Shown: piece by piece, positions 44,501 through 52,200 of the stretch
Layout: the number at the start of each line of letters is the position of its first letter
How positions within the stretch are numbered: position 1 is the stretch's first letter
Origin: Bacilli bacterium
GTDB taxonomy: Bacteria; Bacillota_I; Bacilli_A; RF39; UBA660
Direction of reading: 5' to 3'
NCBI GenBank assembly: GCA_017428485.1
Contig: JAFRQT010000001.1
Coordinates: 1 to 64,000, forward strand
DNA length: 64,000 bases
Notes under the pieces: generated by a model
Seen by the model: the letters and a program-made list of their open reading frames with translations, nothing else
The model's database searches: none
Told to the model about the DNA's origin: nothing
Made by a program: the position numbers and the translations under genes

Positions 44501-47500
44501 ATCCTACTCCAATAGCAGCCATTTCTTGCCCCATGTAATAAGAACTGTCAATGTCAAAGATTTCATCAACAATGGCTGATTTACCAAGTGTAAATATTTT
44601 TCCTAAAGTTCTAGCAGCTTTATCAATTTTTTCTTGACGCTCTTTTGCTAATCTTGCTCCTTCAATCCTTTTACCCATATCAGCAATTTCTACTGCTGCA
44701 GAATAAGCATTGTTAGTGCCATTTTTTGCATCAACATTTGTTAAATATGATACTAAATCATAATACTCTTCTTTATTAGGAATATAATTTATACCTGTAA
44801 CAATATCTGTTACATCTATAGAATGGCCTATTGATTTAGCTATACCTTTTGTATCAATAATATATAACCTTGGCCCATCAAATACCCCATCTAATAAATC
44901 ATAGTTTTCTTTACTTTCTGAACAAAATATTGCTAAATCTGCTGCAGTTACATCTATTTGATTTCCATTTTCATCATATGCATATACAAGTCTGTCTCCC
45001 CAGTATTGACATTTTTCTACTTTGACACTAGCAATTCTAGCACTTTTATTTTCATCGAAATCAGAATATAGTGTATATAAAGATAGATTAACATTCTGCA
45101 GAGTAGTTATTGTATCAGATAACGTAAGTTGCTCTTTATTTAATGCATTTCTTTGCTTATAAGCAGATAATATTAATTCTCTATTTTCTAAAGTATTATC
45201 CATACTTGTTTTTTTAGATGTTTTTATAGATTTAACATCTGAATCATTTAAATATTTTTCAAGAATTACTTCTAAATCTGCTGCAGTTAAATTATTCTTA
45301 TCATATCCTAATTTTTTTGCATATTTTTTTAAATCTTTTTCTAAATTATCAAAAGTGTATTTCCAATCGTCTTTTATTTTTTCTAACTCTTTATTGTTTT
45401 GCAGAACTTTTTCACTAAGTTTTTCTGTTTCTAAACTAATTTTATATTGATCTCTTTCTAATAAAAAATCTTCCTCTATCGCTCTTTGTTTTGGGTCATC
45501 ACTTGGATACCTTTCTATTAATGTAGCCTTGGAGTCATAAAAAGCCTCTTTAAATTTAGCATAATCTTTTTTGCATTGCTCTAATATATTCTGATCAGAT
45601 TCTTTATACTTATTAAGTTCTGATTCTTCCGCAAATAGATTATGATATTCATTTAAAGTTGGTGTATCATACATATCTTGATTATTTAAGACATTAACAT
45701 TTATGACAATTGCTCCATCAGCATAATAATATGAACGCCAGAAATAATTTGCCCAATCTGCTGTCCCATCAACATTTTTAGAAAATAAGTATTCTTTAGT
45801 TTCATCACTAAGTGTATCTCCAAGACCATATATAGGTTTCCCATTTTCATCTTTTTCTTGACCTTGGTAATTGCTAGTAGAAAAGCCATTATAATAATAT
45901 TGCTTAAGTTCTTTATATGCATTAAGTCTTTTTCTTTTATCTTCTCTCTCTGATACAGGCTGCATTCTTTCTACTGTTTTATTAATCATTAGTGTAGCAT
46001 ATGCATTAATAATATATAGTTCTGTATCTGACATTTTATCATATACAGAAGTTTTTGAACTTGTATTATCAAATATTGAATTTATATTTAATTCAGATAG
46101 TTTCGATTTTAATGAATTTTCTCTGTTATCTAATATATCAATTACATCTGAACTTATTATGCCATCATTATTGTATTGATTATCTAAATCATATTTCTGC
46201 CAAGTACCACTTCCCCAATTCAAAATATCTGATTCATGTTCTTTCAAAAATGCTTGCTGTTCTTTCCCTCTATCTTTTTCTGGCACTGACAAATCATTCA
46301 TAAATCTTATTGATATATCTCTTTTATATACATCAGCATATTTTACTTGTTTTTCTTCATCTTTGTATATTTCCCAATCTTTTTCAGTTGCTTCACCAAA
46401 GTTGACATTGTAACTTGCTAATTCAAATAATCTCATACTATATGTATCAATCAAATCTATAAATTCTCTTTGATCTTTACGATTTTCATAAAATTCAAGC
46501 TCCGCTTTACTCAATTCAATATCAGACGCTATTTTGTAAGCTACCGTAGTAGAAAGGTTTTGATTCGAATTTACTAAACTAGTTATTAAATCAATCTGTT
46601 CTCTTACTTCTTTGGTTTGCTTTCTATCATCATCAAGAATAATCTCATCAATTTCTATATCATTAAATTTTCCCGCTTTTACTTTTAATCGGTCTCTTAA
46701 TTTTTGAGTTTCTTCATCACCTATTTCTTTAGCTTTTTGCTCAATCTCTTTATCAGTCCAATTTAAATCTGCAGCAAATTCTCCCATATATGCTAAATAA
46801 TTTGCTGTTTCATAATAAGAATAATCAGGACTCAATTCTTGAAGACTAGATCTTAATTCTTTTAATCTTTGAGCGTAGCTTTTGATTAAACCTCCAGCTC
46901 CACCATTAGAAGAAACACTATATAGTTCTTTTATGTCTTCTTTATAGTTTTCAATAAAAGATATATCACAATCCAATTCTAAATCTTTTAATATATCAAA
47001 TTCAATAACCGCATTACTTATTTCAAGCGGCGCAACATCCATTCCTGATAATAATTCAATTACCATACGCAAAAATCCATAATTAATATCAATCTTTGCT
47101 TGTGAAACAGCATTATATGCATCATTTAATTGTGAATATTCAACACTTTCATCAATATCCAAAAGACCAAGCATTTGCATCTGTTTAGTTAACTCTTCAT
47201 GAGCTTGCTTCATTTCTTCTGTAATTACTGGTTCAGGATTATTCTTGCGTTTTTTTGCTTCCTGCTCTTGTTTTTGTGATTCTTCTTCTCCTAACAAAGC
47301 TTTAATAAGATTTTGATATTTTTCTTCTTCTAGCGCATAATCTTTTAATGCTTCTTCTTTTGACAAAAACTGCTTTTTATCGATTGCTTTTTCATTTAAT
47401 ATTATGTATTCATATTGCCCGTTTTTTTCATAAGCAATAATATCATATCCTTCTTCTTTTTTTTGATTAATCAATTCTTCAGTAATTTCTTCACTTATAT

Positions 47501-47732
47501 TGCACACTTTAGCATCTTTAGATAAAGTCATTTTTACTATTCCTTTATCTTCCCCTATACTTTCAGTCAAATCCTTATAATTATTTACTGAGTATGCTTT
47601 TTCATTTATATTTCCTAGATCATAATTATCTTTATCATCTATGTAGTATAGATTAATTTCATTCATACCAAAAAAATCATCGCCTAGAAGTGATGTTAAA
47701 TAATCATCGTCTAAATTATTATTATCATCCAT
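38571..47732 (-). CDS. 3053-residue multi-domain toxin: kinase-like, RelA/SpoT-like and ADP-ribosyltransferase domains
   Basis: Start is the ATG at 47732 behind GGAGGTAAGT. Residues 1-1050 are charged, helical and coiled-coil-rich. About 1065-1310 is a Gly/Ala-rich hydrophobic region (IGNMLPTIAMAAIGAAITYF, GALTAGIMQGSGK), as in toxins that cross or enter membranes. A long linker region follows. About 2155-2340 resembles PI3/4-kinase/HipA-type kinases: TYLVKPG (ATP Lys), NFDSDAENFII and GKLRGIDKEQAF. About 2560-2740 is RelA/SpoT-like: KLKSLESIKEKI, DISDSLRYTLIV, YQGLNV and catalytic-type ELQFHT. The end is an ADP-ribosyltransferase: R2950 in KRGTR, STS at 2989-2991 and the E-x-E pair at 3022/3024 in AEGEVLLNYG. 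Neighbouring ESX genes suggest type VII export. There is no signal peptide and no LXG domain that I can identify. Confidence 0.85.
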   Translation of the reverse strand: MDDNNNLDDDYLTSLLGDDFFGMNEINLYYIDDKDNYDLGNINEKAYSVNNYKDLTESIGEDKGIVKMTLSKDAKVCNISEEITEELINQKKEEGYDIIAYEKNGQYEYIILNEKAIDKKQFLSKEEALKDYALEEEKYQNLIKALLGEEESQKQEQEAKKRKNNPEPVITEEMKQAHEELTKQMQMLGLLDIDESVEYSQLNDAYNAVSQAKIDINYGFLRMVIELLSGMDVAPLEISNAVIEFDILKDLELDCDISFIENYKEDIKELYSVSSNGGAGGLIKSYAQRLKELRSSLQELSPDYSYYETANYLAYMGEFAADLNWTDKEIEQKAKEIGDEETQKLRDRLKVKAGKFNDIEIDEIILDDDRKQTKEVREQIDLITSLVNSNQNLSTTVAYKIASDIELSKAELEFYENRKDQREFIDLIDTYSMRLFELASYNVNFGEATEKDWEIYKDEEKQVKYADVYKRDISIRFMNDLSVPEKDRGKEQQAFLKEHESDILNWGSGTWQKYDLDNQYNNDGIISSDVIDILDNRENSLKSKLSELNINSIFDNTSSKTSVYDKMSDTELYIINAYATLMINKTVERMQPVSEREDKRKRLNAYKELKQYYYNGFSTSNYQGQEKDENGKPIYGLGDTLSDETKEYLFSKNVDGTADWANYFWRSYYYADGAIVINVNVLNNQDMYDTPTLNEYHNLFAEESELNKYKESDQNILEQCKKDYAKFKEAFYDSKATLIERYPSDDPKQRAIEEDFLLERDQYKISLETEKLSEKVLQNNKELEKIKDDWKYTFDNLEKDLKKYAKKLGYDKNNLTAADLEVILEKYLNDSDVKSIKTSKKTSMDNTLENRELILSAYKQRNALNKEQLTLSDTITTLQNVNLSLYTLYSDFDENKSARIASVKVEKCQYWGDRLVYAYDENGNQIDVTAADLAIFCSESKENYDLLDGVFDGPRLYIIDTKGIAKSIGHSIDVTDIVTGINYIPNKEEYYDLVSYLTNVDAKNGTNNAYSAAVEIADMGKRIEGARLAKERQEKIDKAARTLGKIFTLGKSAIVDEIFDIDSSYYMGQEMAAIGVGLGDGLAQFWNGLRNICSKADGKVSAEDYARMYYAQGLKDNFGSIFLGTYEVCTSIGNMLPTIAMAAIGAAITYFSGGTAAPVVAKIFAGIFTYGSKVLMGVSAAGNAMEQGMQAGMSLSEALVYGGFVGTSEVLLEKLLGGIPYLSDTPNLIAKLLSKIGGKSMQKFLASSVGSLLHEMFSEAIEEGLQEILDPVFKSFATRGRIKEEIDWEAVGKSALYGALTAGIMQGSGKLAKAGLSVALTGNSNGLKVALMQMVNQKHTNLLDNFDIFKNNIEAIRKNGKSLELIKASLKVDPNVKTKYDQYVDIFLNNQNALGNMEFMSFDQYVENLALNSIIGINASEGNIDIFNTKIESLNNKINDINAKLENETDVLKINELVKQRENINKQIEECNTQIKHYEFFKQFNGNYQNAALLYANNMFSSMIETILEENGVIEGIDKIKSSEIESLFAQLETSYKIDQSKYSEIVNGLKSTDTVGFQEQMSKFLGKDLTMSDIIEIQNILKTFGVDQSLIKNLFTNQKEIVFKVEETSVSFDDIFNGKLDEGDAVTFISEDSIITRYNSSAKFSSHDGNCASILSDILGKPIKASDVISGGKIDTADYGTYIRYVYGGGNTMITISLPNVITNNTIAGLEILKAQWETVSMEEGNDAGFFCSDEEFSEQFDPDGDGIDISKIDLLIDYLKAKLMNSNNITKVDTKIEIPTFDTIESAVEFLKNIPVDQDIDVDSISSKIEDYLTKKYVHSNGNNTAGIFYDLINLTDLDANKKALIIEKLIQNNKFIREAIYTEAYNEIKSKMGSISINGLEDFQIGYLLDDIFGVDFIENGYSSPSDQNYLKATLAVNCFNKFIDSSPTKEAILWGKIEDEYHPLMNEKYLNVENTTIGENFMFLDLAFPNWNGQVDGAISPQLEQLWGLISSVYVSTCTKFLGSNIKYLFPSNIENIEDIFGNIFKTVEFPQILKDGSIDTITFTKVNQTNMTELDTYVVDINDIIYYYQNGIKTGEDISKLNEYALEMLKAKIKHEFDVTEDVQYSSQTISETDAIKPSSDAIINKESYSDESEIFTDTETILHALLDSGIVLSHANMGQTGVMYEFTYNGKTYLVKPGVNKGTYKVRPFRVEIQKAASLLQNLLSDRAVDVQAYGDGNVKVAVQEKIANAKMASTNEIITQHTAELLEEYVIDYLLGNFDSDAENFIIDSDGKLRGIDKEQAFKYLLSNTDESLALDFGFSPAGSKQNIYPQLLEYIKQNGLSTECKNVLTKAIQTLSNISDADYIDMFASYALAVNPSSSNEIIEKILQRKEYFMKNINSFMDNVTGVQDCLSQTTNTSVEKVKMSPTEIEDTIFIQGITTAEHYNNLFKGIDSSSLKEYITGLSAQQIKNLQNIGVDPKYLVSKNYVDMTTEEIRNSIAREIELLDPNDVEYKKKKDLLHLKEAYILELKSSYVTEVEVKMFDKLSTEVQAKIEKYANEIYNNAQLQENSVTQDMHTLEEDGCRLEGLDFKLKSLESIKEKIARIISKGGQIEAAAADISDSLRYTLIVPSTNQYESTVIEKLAKLQALGYNIKYVNNWWGQSIYQGLNVGLTTPDGLTIELQFHTENSYNVKQFMNHELYEIYRSSTDQIIKDVCSQIQSLNQKIYVGNEVVFNYSSEYALTKAINEYKKFIASTVTVDTSPFGFTETPEEYAESLFKGIKSYGKYDWKIFKNDYVNEIKQWQDKLRKTTILDKNGDPLINPNSGKAYTQLDLLYGYKDENGETPIASYSFLNTISRAKGKSDIETINNLLEKNSDGTLKQTPDGKYCIKFYHVGWETEYIYDPDTSEVYRFDVDGTKKGLNRDGSIGTVKDMLERYEYESKALSEALKHMTFKESILLKRGTRINALRKYGVLETDDGDTIYKKLTAEGNIYVDEGFMSTSPTYGFDGKVQFRIRTKVGGQFGNFVNINDAEGEVLLNYGSKFEIKAVKKDSNGIIYIYMDQI

Positions 47733-47789
47733 ACTTACCTCCACATAAATAAAATATTATTTTTAAATAACGGGTTGCTTTGTTTTAAA

Positions 47790-48179
47790 TCATTTATTAT
47801 TTGCTTGACAATTATCCAACAAATTTTCAAAGCGATTTTGTTCTCTTCTTAGTTTTCTTATTCTTTCATTTAATTCTTCTATTTTTTCATTTATAGCATT
47901 TATTAGTGTATTAAAAGAGTTTTCATATTCTGATAATTTTTTGGTTCTTTCAGAAAACTCTCCCTTATCATAAGATTCTCCATTTATTTGTACGCTTTTT
48001 AAGTATTTTGCTACAACGCTTAATTTATCACAAAAATCTGAATTTTTTTGTATTATTTCCTTAATCTTGGGACGTATGCTATCAGCTTTTTCTATTTTTT
48101 TATTTATTGCTTCTATTTCTGATTTAATTGAACTAATTTTAGAACTATAATATGCTTGTTGCTCTGTAATATCTATCAT
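47790..48179 (-). CDS. Coiled-coil helper of the toxin (YwqH/DUF5082-like or WXG-like partner)
   Basis: Has 129 residues, almost entirely helical with two long amphipathic coiled-coil stretches (about 5-35 and 75-120) and Lys/Glu-rich heptads. Size, helical-hairpin character and place as first gene before a giant toxin match the small targeting or chaperone proteins encoded with LXG-type type VII substrates. Primary similarity is too weak for a firm family name. The start is the ATG at 48179 with AGAAAGGA upstream. A longer frame to 48224 has no site and runs into the 5' leader. Confidence 0.7.
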   Translation of the reverse strand: MIDITEQQAYYSSKISSIKSEIEAINKKIEKADSIRPKIKEIIQKNSDFCDKLSVVAKYLKSVQINGESYDKGEFSERTKKLSEYENSFNTLINAINEKIEELNERIRKLRREQNRFENLLDNCQANNK

Positions 48180-48292
48180 AAAAAAAATATCCTTTCTTTT
48201 TATATTATTAACTCTCATACACAAATAGTGACAATATTGTTTAAATAGTTATTTGAGTATTAACATCCCCTATATTTCTACTATATAAATTA

Positions 48293-48321
48293 ATTATATC
48301 ATTATTGGATGTTACTGTCCA
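48293..48321 (-). promoter_or_regulatory. Promoter of the toxin-immunity operon
   Basis: Minus strand -35 TGGACA (48321-48316), 17-base spacer, perfect -10 TATAAT (48298-48293) with an upstream TG. It predicts a leader of about 105 bases before the coiled-coil gene and a message of about 12 kb ending at 36118-36172. It is one of the two strongest promoters in the window. Confidence 0.75.
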
Positions 48322-48528
48322 TAATTAATTAAAAAGCACAACAATTTGTACCTCTACATTTTTATTATAATTATTATTTAATACAATATATAATTTTAAA
48401 TACAATAAAATTAATGCTTTTTTAATTTAATATTTTTATATAATTTCAAATTTTTTTGTTTTATTTTAATGAAAACTATCTATCTTAGTATCATAATCTG
48501 TACTACTTCTAATAAACTATATTGAATT
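48322..48528. other. AT-rich gene-free stretch upstream of the toxin promoter
   Basis: About 200 bases, more than 80% A+T, with no open frame that has a ribosome binding site. Long A/T tracts could bind nucleoid proteins or act as an UP element. I see no repeat or operator-like palindrome that I would defend. Confidence 0.4.
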
Positions 48529-48553
48529 TAAAAAAGAGCATTTCTGCTCTCTT
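48529..48553 (-). terminator. Terminator of the WXG100-like gene
   Basis: Minus strand AGAGCA-GAAA-TGCTCT followed by six T, just after the stop at 48562. It separates the secretion genes from the toxin operon. Confidence 0.8.
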
Positions 48554-48561
48554 CTTCATAA

Positions 48562-49185
48562 CTACATTCCGTAATTTTGTAAGGCTGTTGTAATACTTTG
48601 AGAAACTTCAGCAAGTAAATTCTTGTAAGCTGGTGCTTTTGAGATGAATTCATCAAATGATTGTTTTGCTTCATCTCTCTTTGGTCCCATTGTCCAATTA
48701 CTCATAATTTCATCAAAATATCTCTTAACATCTGTAATGAATCCATCCATTCCTGTATTTGCGGCATCAACTTTATTTTTTCCATTAACTGCATCTTGAG
48801 TAATATTTACAGTATCTCTTGAATCACTATATTCAGGCATTACTGTATCTGGAGCATCTTCTTTTATCTTCATTAATTCTTCTAAATTATTTGCACCATT
48901 AGCTCTTTGAATTGCTCTATAATCAGCTGCAATCTTACTAGTTTCAACTGTTAATGATGATAAAAGATTTTTAATCTTAACAACTGCATTATAAACAGTA
49001 ACTACATTATTGATTTGAGTCCCTGCATCCATTCCTTGCCAAGAATTCTTTAATGCTTCAATTCCCTCTCTCAAATTTTTTGCAATGCTTGCAGCACTTG
49101 TATCATTAGTTCCAATAACAACCTTATTATATAATTCTACAGAACTAGTGTACAAATCAGCCACACTGTTAACTTTATGATTCAT
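48562..49185 (-). CDS. Double-length WXG100-like (EsxA-type) protein
   Basis: Has 207 residues, twice the usual EsxA length. The first half is a helix-turn-helix with the classical W-x-G turn (KNSWQGMDAG, Trp49) followed by a helix. The second half repeats the plan with a turn-like NWTMGPKRD (Trp164, W-x-x-G) and a following helix ending in LQNYGM. A loop rich in Asp/Asn/Pro (about 108-142) joins them. EsxA-type proteins form helical hairpin dimers that travel through the ESX channel; here both partners may be in one chain. Strong own promoter and RBS AGGAGGGTAAGATAA indicate high expression. Confidence 0.75.
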   Translation of the reverse strand: MNHKVNSVADLYTSSVELYNKVVIGTNDTSAASIAKNLREGIEALKNSWQGMDAGTQINNVVTVYNAVVKIKNLLSSLTVETSKIAADYRAIQRANGANNLEELMKIKEDAPDTVMPEYSDSRDTVNITQDAVNGKNKVDAANTGMDGFITDVKRYFDEIMSNWTMGPKRDEAKQSFDEFISKAPAYKNLLAEVSQSITTALQNYGM

Positions 49186-49224
49186 TTATCTTACCCTCCT
49201 ATCATAAATTTATCATACAACTAA

Positions 49225-49253
49225 ATTATAACAATTTTATGCTGCTTTGTCTA
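49225..49253 (-). promoter_or_regulatory. Promoter of the WXG100-like gene
   Basis: Minus strand -35 TAGACA (49253-49248), 17-base spacer, perfect -10 TATAAT (49230-49225) with an upstream TG. It allows stoichiometric excess of the small protein over EssC. Confidence 0.75.
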
Positions 49254-49288
49254 CTTATTTTACACAAAAGGTATACACTTTTATGCTT

Positions 49289-52200
49289 TTACTCTTCATT
49301 AATAGTTTTAATTACTGTAGGCATTCCATTTTTTACTACAACAGCATAATCATCATCAATTGCATTTATTCCACTAGGCTGGATACTTATTTTAATTGTG
49401 TATTGGCCTCCAATGCCTTTTCCAACCCATATACCATCATTATTATTTATATTGTTTTTATACCATTCTTCATATTCATATTTTTTAAATGATGATGGTA
49501 TATCTATAAATACAAATGTTAATTTTAGTACTTCTCTTTGATTATCTAATATTTCCTTAAATATAGTCTTATGCTCTTCATCAAGTTTATTATAGAATTT
49601 ATCAAAACCAACTATAACTGCTAAATTATTCTTAATTTCAGACAAACTTTTTATATTCATATTATTAGAAATTAATATATCTTGAAGTTTTTTATCATAT
49701 GAACTTAGTGAATTTATAAATTCATTAAAACTATTGTTGACATATGTCACATTATGATCAAATTTTTCAAAATAATTACTAGCATCTATACACATTGTAT
49801 TAAAAGTAGTATTACTTGCTAAAGTATTAATAAAGTTATTTACGAATTTTGATATATTATCCATATCACTTGAAGATATCAAATTTACAACATTCTTTTT
49901 AAAATCATATAGTTGTGCATTCAATGTTTCTTTTGTAAGTCCAATAGGGACAGTATCAATACCTAAGTATTTTTGAGAAAATAATGATATTTTTACTTTT
50001 TCTGGCATTACTGGAATTTCTCTTGCTCTATTAATACCTTTTTCATTTAATGAAGCAATTAGTTCTTTTACTTTCAAATAAGCATTTTCTTTATCTATAA
50101 TAGCAGTTTGAAATTCTACTACATGATCAAGTTTAACTAATCCTCGTCCAACAAATGCAGAAGGTATTATTCCATTTGTTTTACCAAGTATATCTTTATA
50201 ATCACTTTCATTCTTCATTTGTAAGCATATTGTTTGTTTACAACTTTGAGATATTCTATATTTTACTGAAGTTTGACTGGTTGCAGTTATGACAAAATTA
50301 ATACCATACTTAGTTCCTTCTCTAATTATAGGAGTAATTGTTTCTAAATAATCAGGATATAGTTCATTTAAGGCATCAATTGCATTTATTACCACTATAA
50401 TATTTGGTATTTTTTCACCACTACTTCTGATATAATCATCATAATTACCATTAAATGAACTAAATATTTTTTTACGCTTATTCATCTCACTAAATAACAT
50501 TTTAGCAAGGTTTTCTAATTTTTCATCTTCACCATTTATGATAGAATTACCAACTTGTGGTGCTGACTCATAATTTTGTAACAATTCTGCGCCAAAATCA
50601 ACCAAGTACATATTCAATTCACTTGTATCATATATCATTAGTGAGGAATATACAAATGTACTTAGTAGTTCATCTTTTCCAGATTCATTTGTTCCATAAA
50701 TAATTGCATTGCCTTGTTCACCAATAGGTAAAGTTAATAATCCTTGAGATTGATTATAAGGGTCATCATATTCACCAATTATTGGATTAATATTAAATGG
50801 CTGTTTAATATAATTATATTTTTTATATAAAGCATCCACCATAATAGTATCACTTAATCTATCCAACCATAAAGGATTTATTTTAAAATTAGACTCACCA
50901 CTTATATCTATCAAATATTTTACTATATTAGTAAGTTCCTCACCTTGAGATACTAGATTTTTTCTAGATATTGTATTGTAAATAGTTTTTTTGACAGAAC
51001 CTATATTATCTATAAAATACATATTTTTATCGGTGATTTTTTTAAATTCTTTATTTGGATAGTACTGCGCTCCTGCCCATGCTGCTTGACCTAAAGCAAA
51101 GTATTCATTATAGCCAACTAACAAATAAAATCTACCAACATTCTTAAGTTCGGCGGCAGCATCAGATTTTATCATTTCCATACTATCTGATCTATCTTGA
51201 ACTTTTAAACATATTTTAAATTTAGCATTTGACCATATTTGTGCATCAACTACTCCACTAGGCTTTTGTGTCGCAAGAATTAAATGGACTCCTAAAGAAC
51301 GACCTATACGAGCTGTAGAAATTAAATCTTCCATAAAATCTGGTTGTTGATCTTTTAATTCGGCAAATTCATCACACACAATTATTAAATGAGAAATTGG
51401 TTCATTTATTATACCTTCTCTATATAATTTTTGATATTTATATATATCAATAGTACTTTCACCCAGTTTATCTCTTACTTCATTAAATTTTTCTTGTCTT
51501 CTTCTTAACTCACTTTGAATACTTGAAAGTGCTCTATTAATTTCTGTTTTATCCAAGTTAGTAATTGTACCAACTATATGAGGAAGTTTTTGACCAGTTT
51601 CACTGTTAACAAATGCTCCTGCAAGGCCTCCACCTTTATAATCTATCAAGACAAATGATACCTCTTCGGGGCTATAATTAATAGCCATTGAAAGTATGTA
51701 TGTAATGATAAATTCTGATTTACCACTACCTGTCATTCCAGCTATAAGTCCATGAGGGCCATGTGATTTTTCATGTAAATCAATAATAAATGGATCACCA
51801 TTTTCATTTACTCCCACTTCAACTTTTAATGATTTTACTGGATCATTATCTTTCCATCTATTAAGTACATTTAACTGTTCAATTTGACCTACACCATATA
51901 ATTCTAAGAAAGTGATTGTACTTGGCAATTGTTTTATTTTCTCATCTATAAACAATGGTACATTAGAAAGTATTCTTGCGACCATCATCATATCATAAGT
52001 ATCATTTATTTCATCAGTAAATCGTATTTGATTATTATTCTCACTATATAACACCGCAGATGCACTATCACCAATAGTTATAAATCTAGATATTTCACTT
52101 GGTAATTTTGATAATTTTTCTTCTGCTAATATAATGCTAAAACCTAAATTTCTTTTATCTTCGAGTATCTTATTGATGATATCTATTTTTCTAGCATCAT

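Noticed and set aside
49254-49288. Terminator after essC
   Set aside because: The only pairing, AAAAG with CTTTT, is five bases and is followed by GTGT rather than a T-run.
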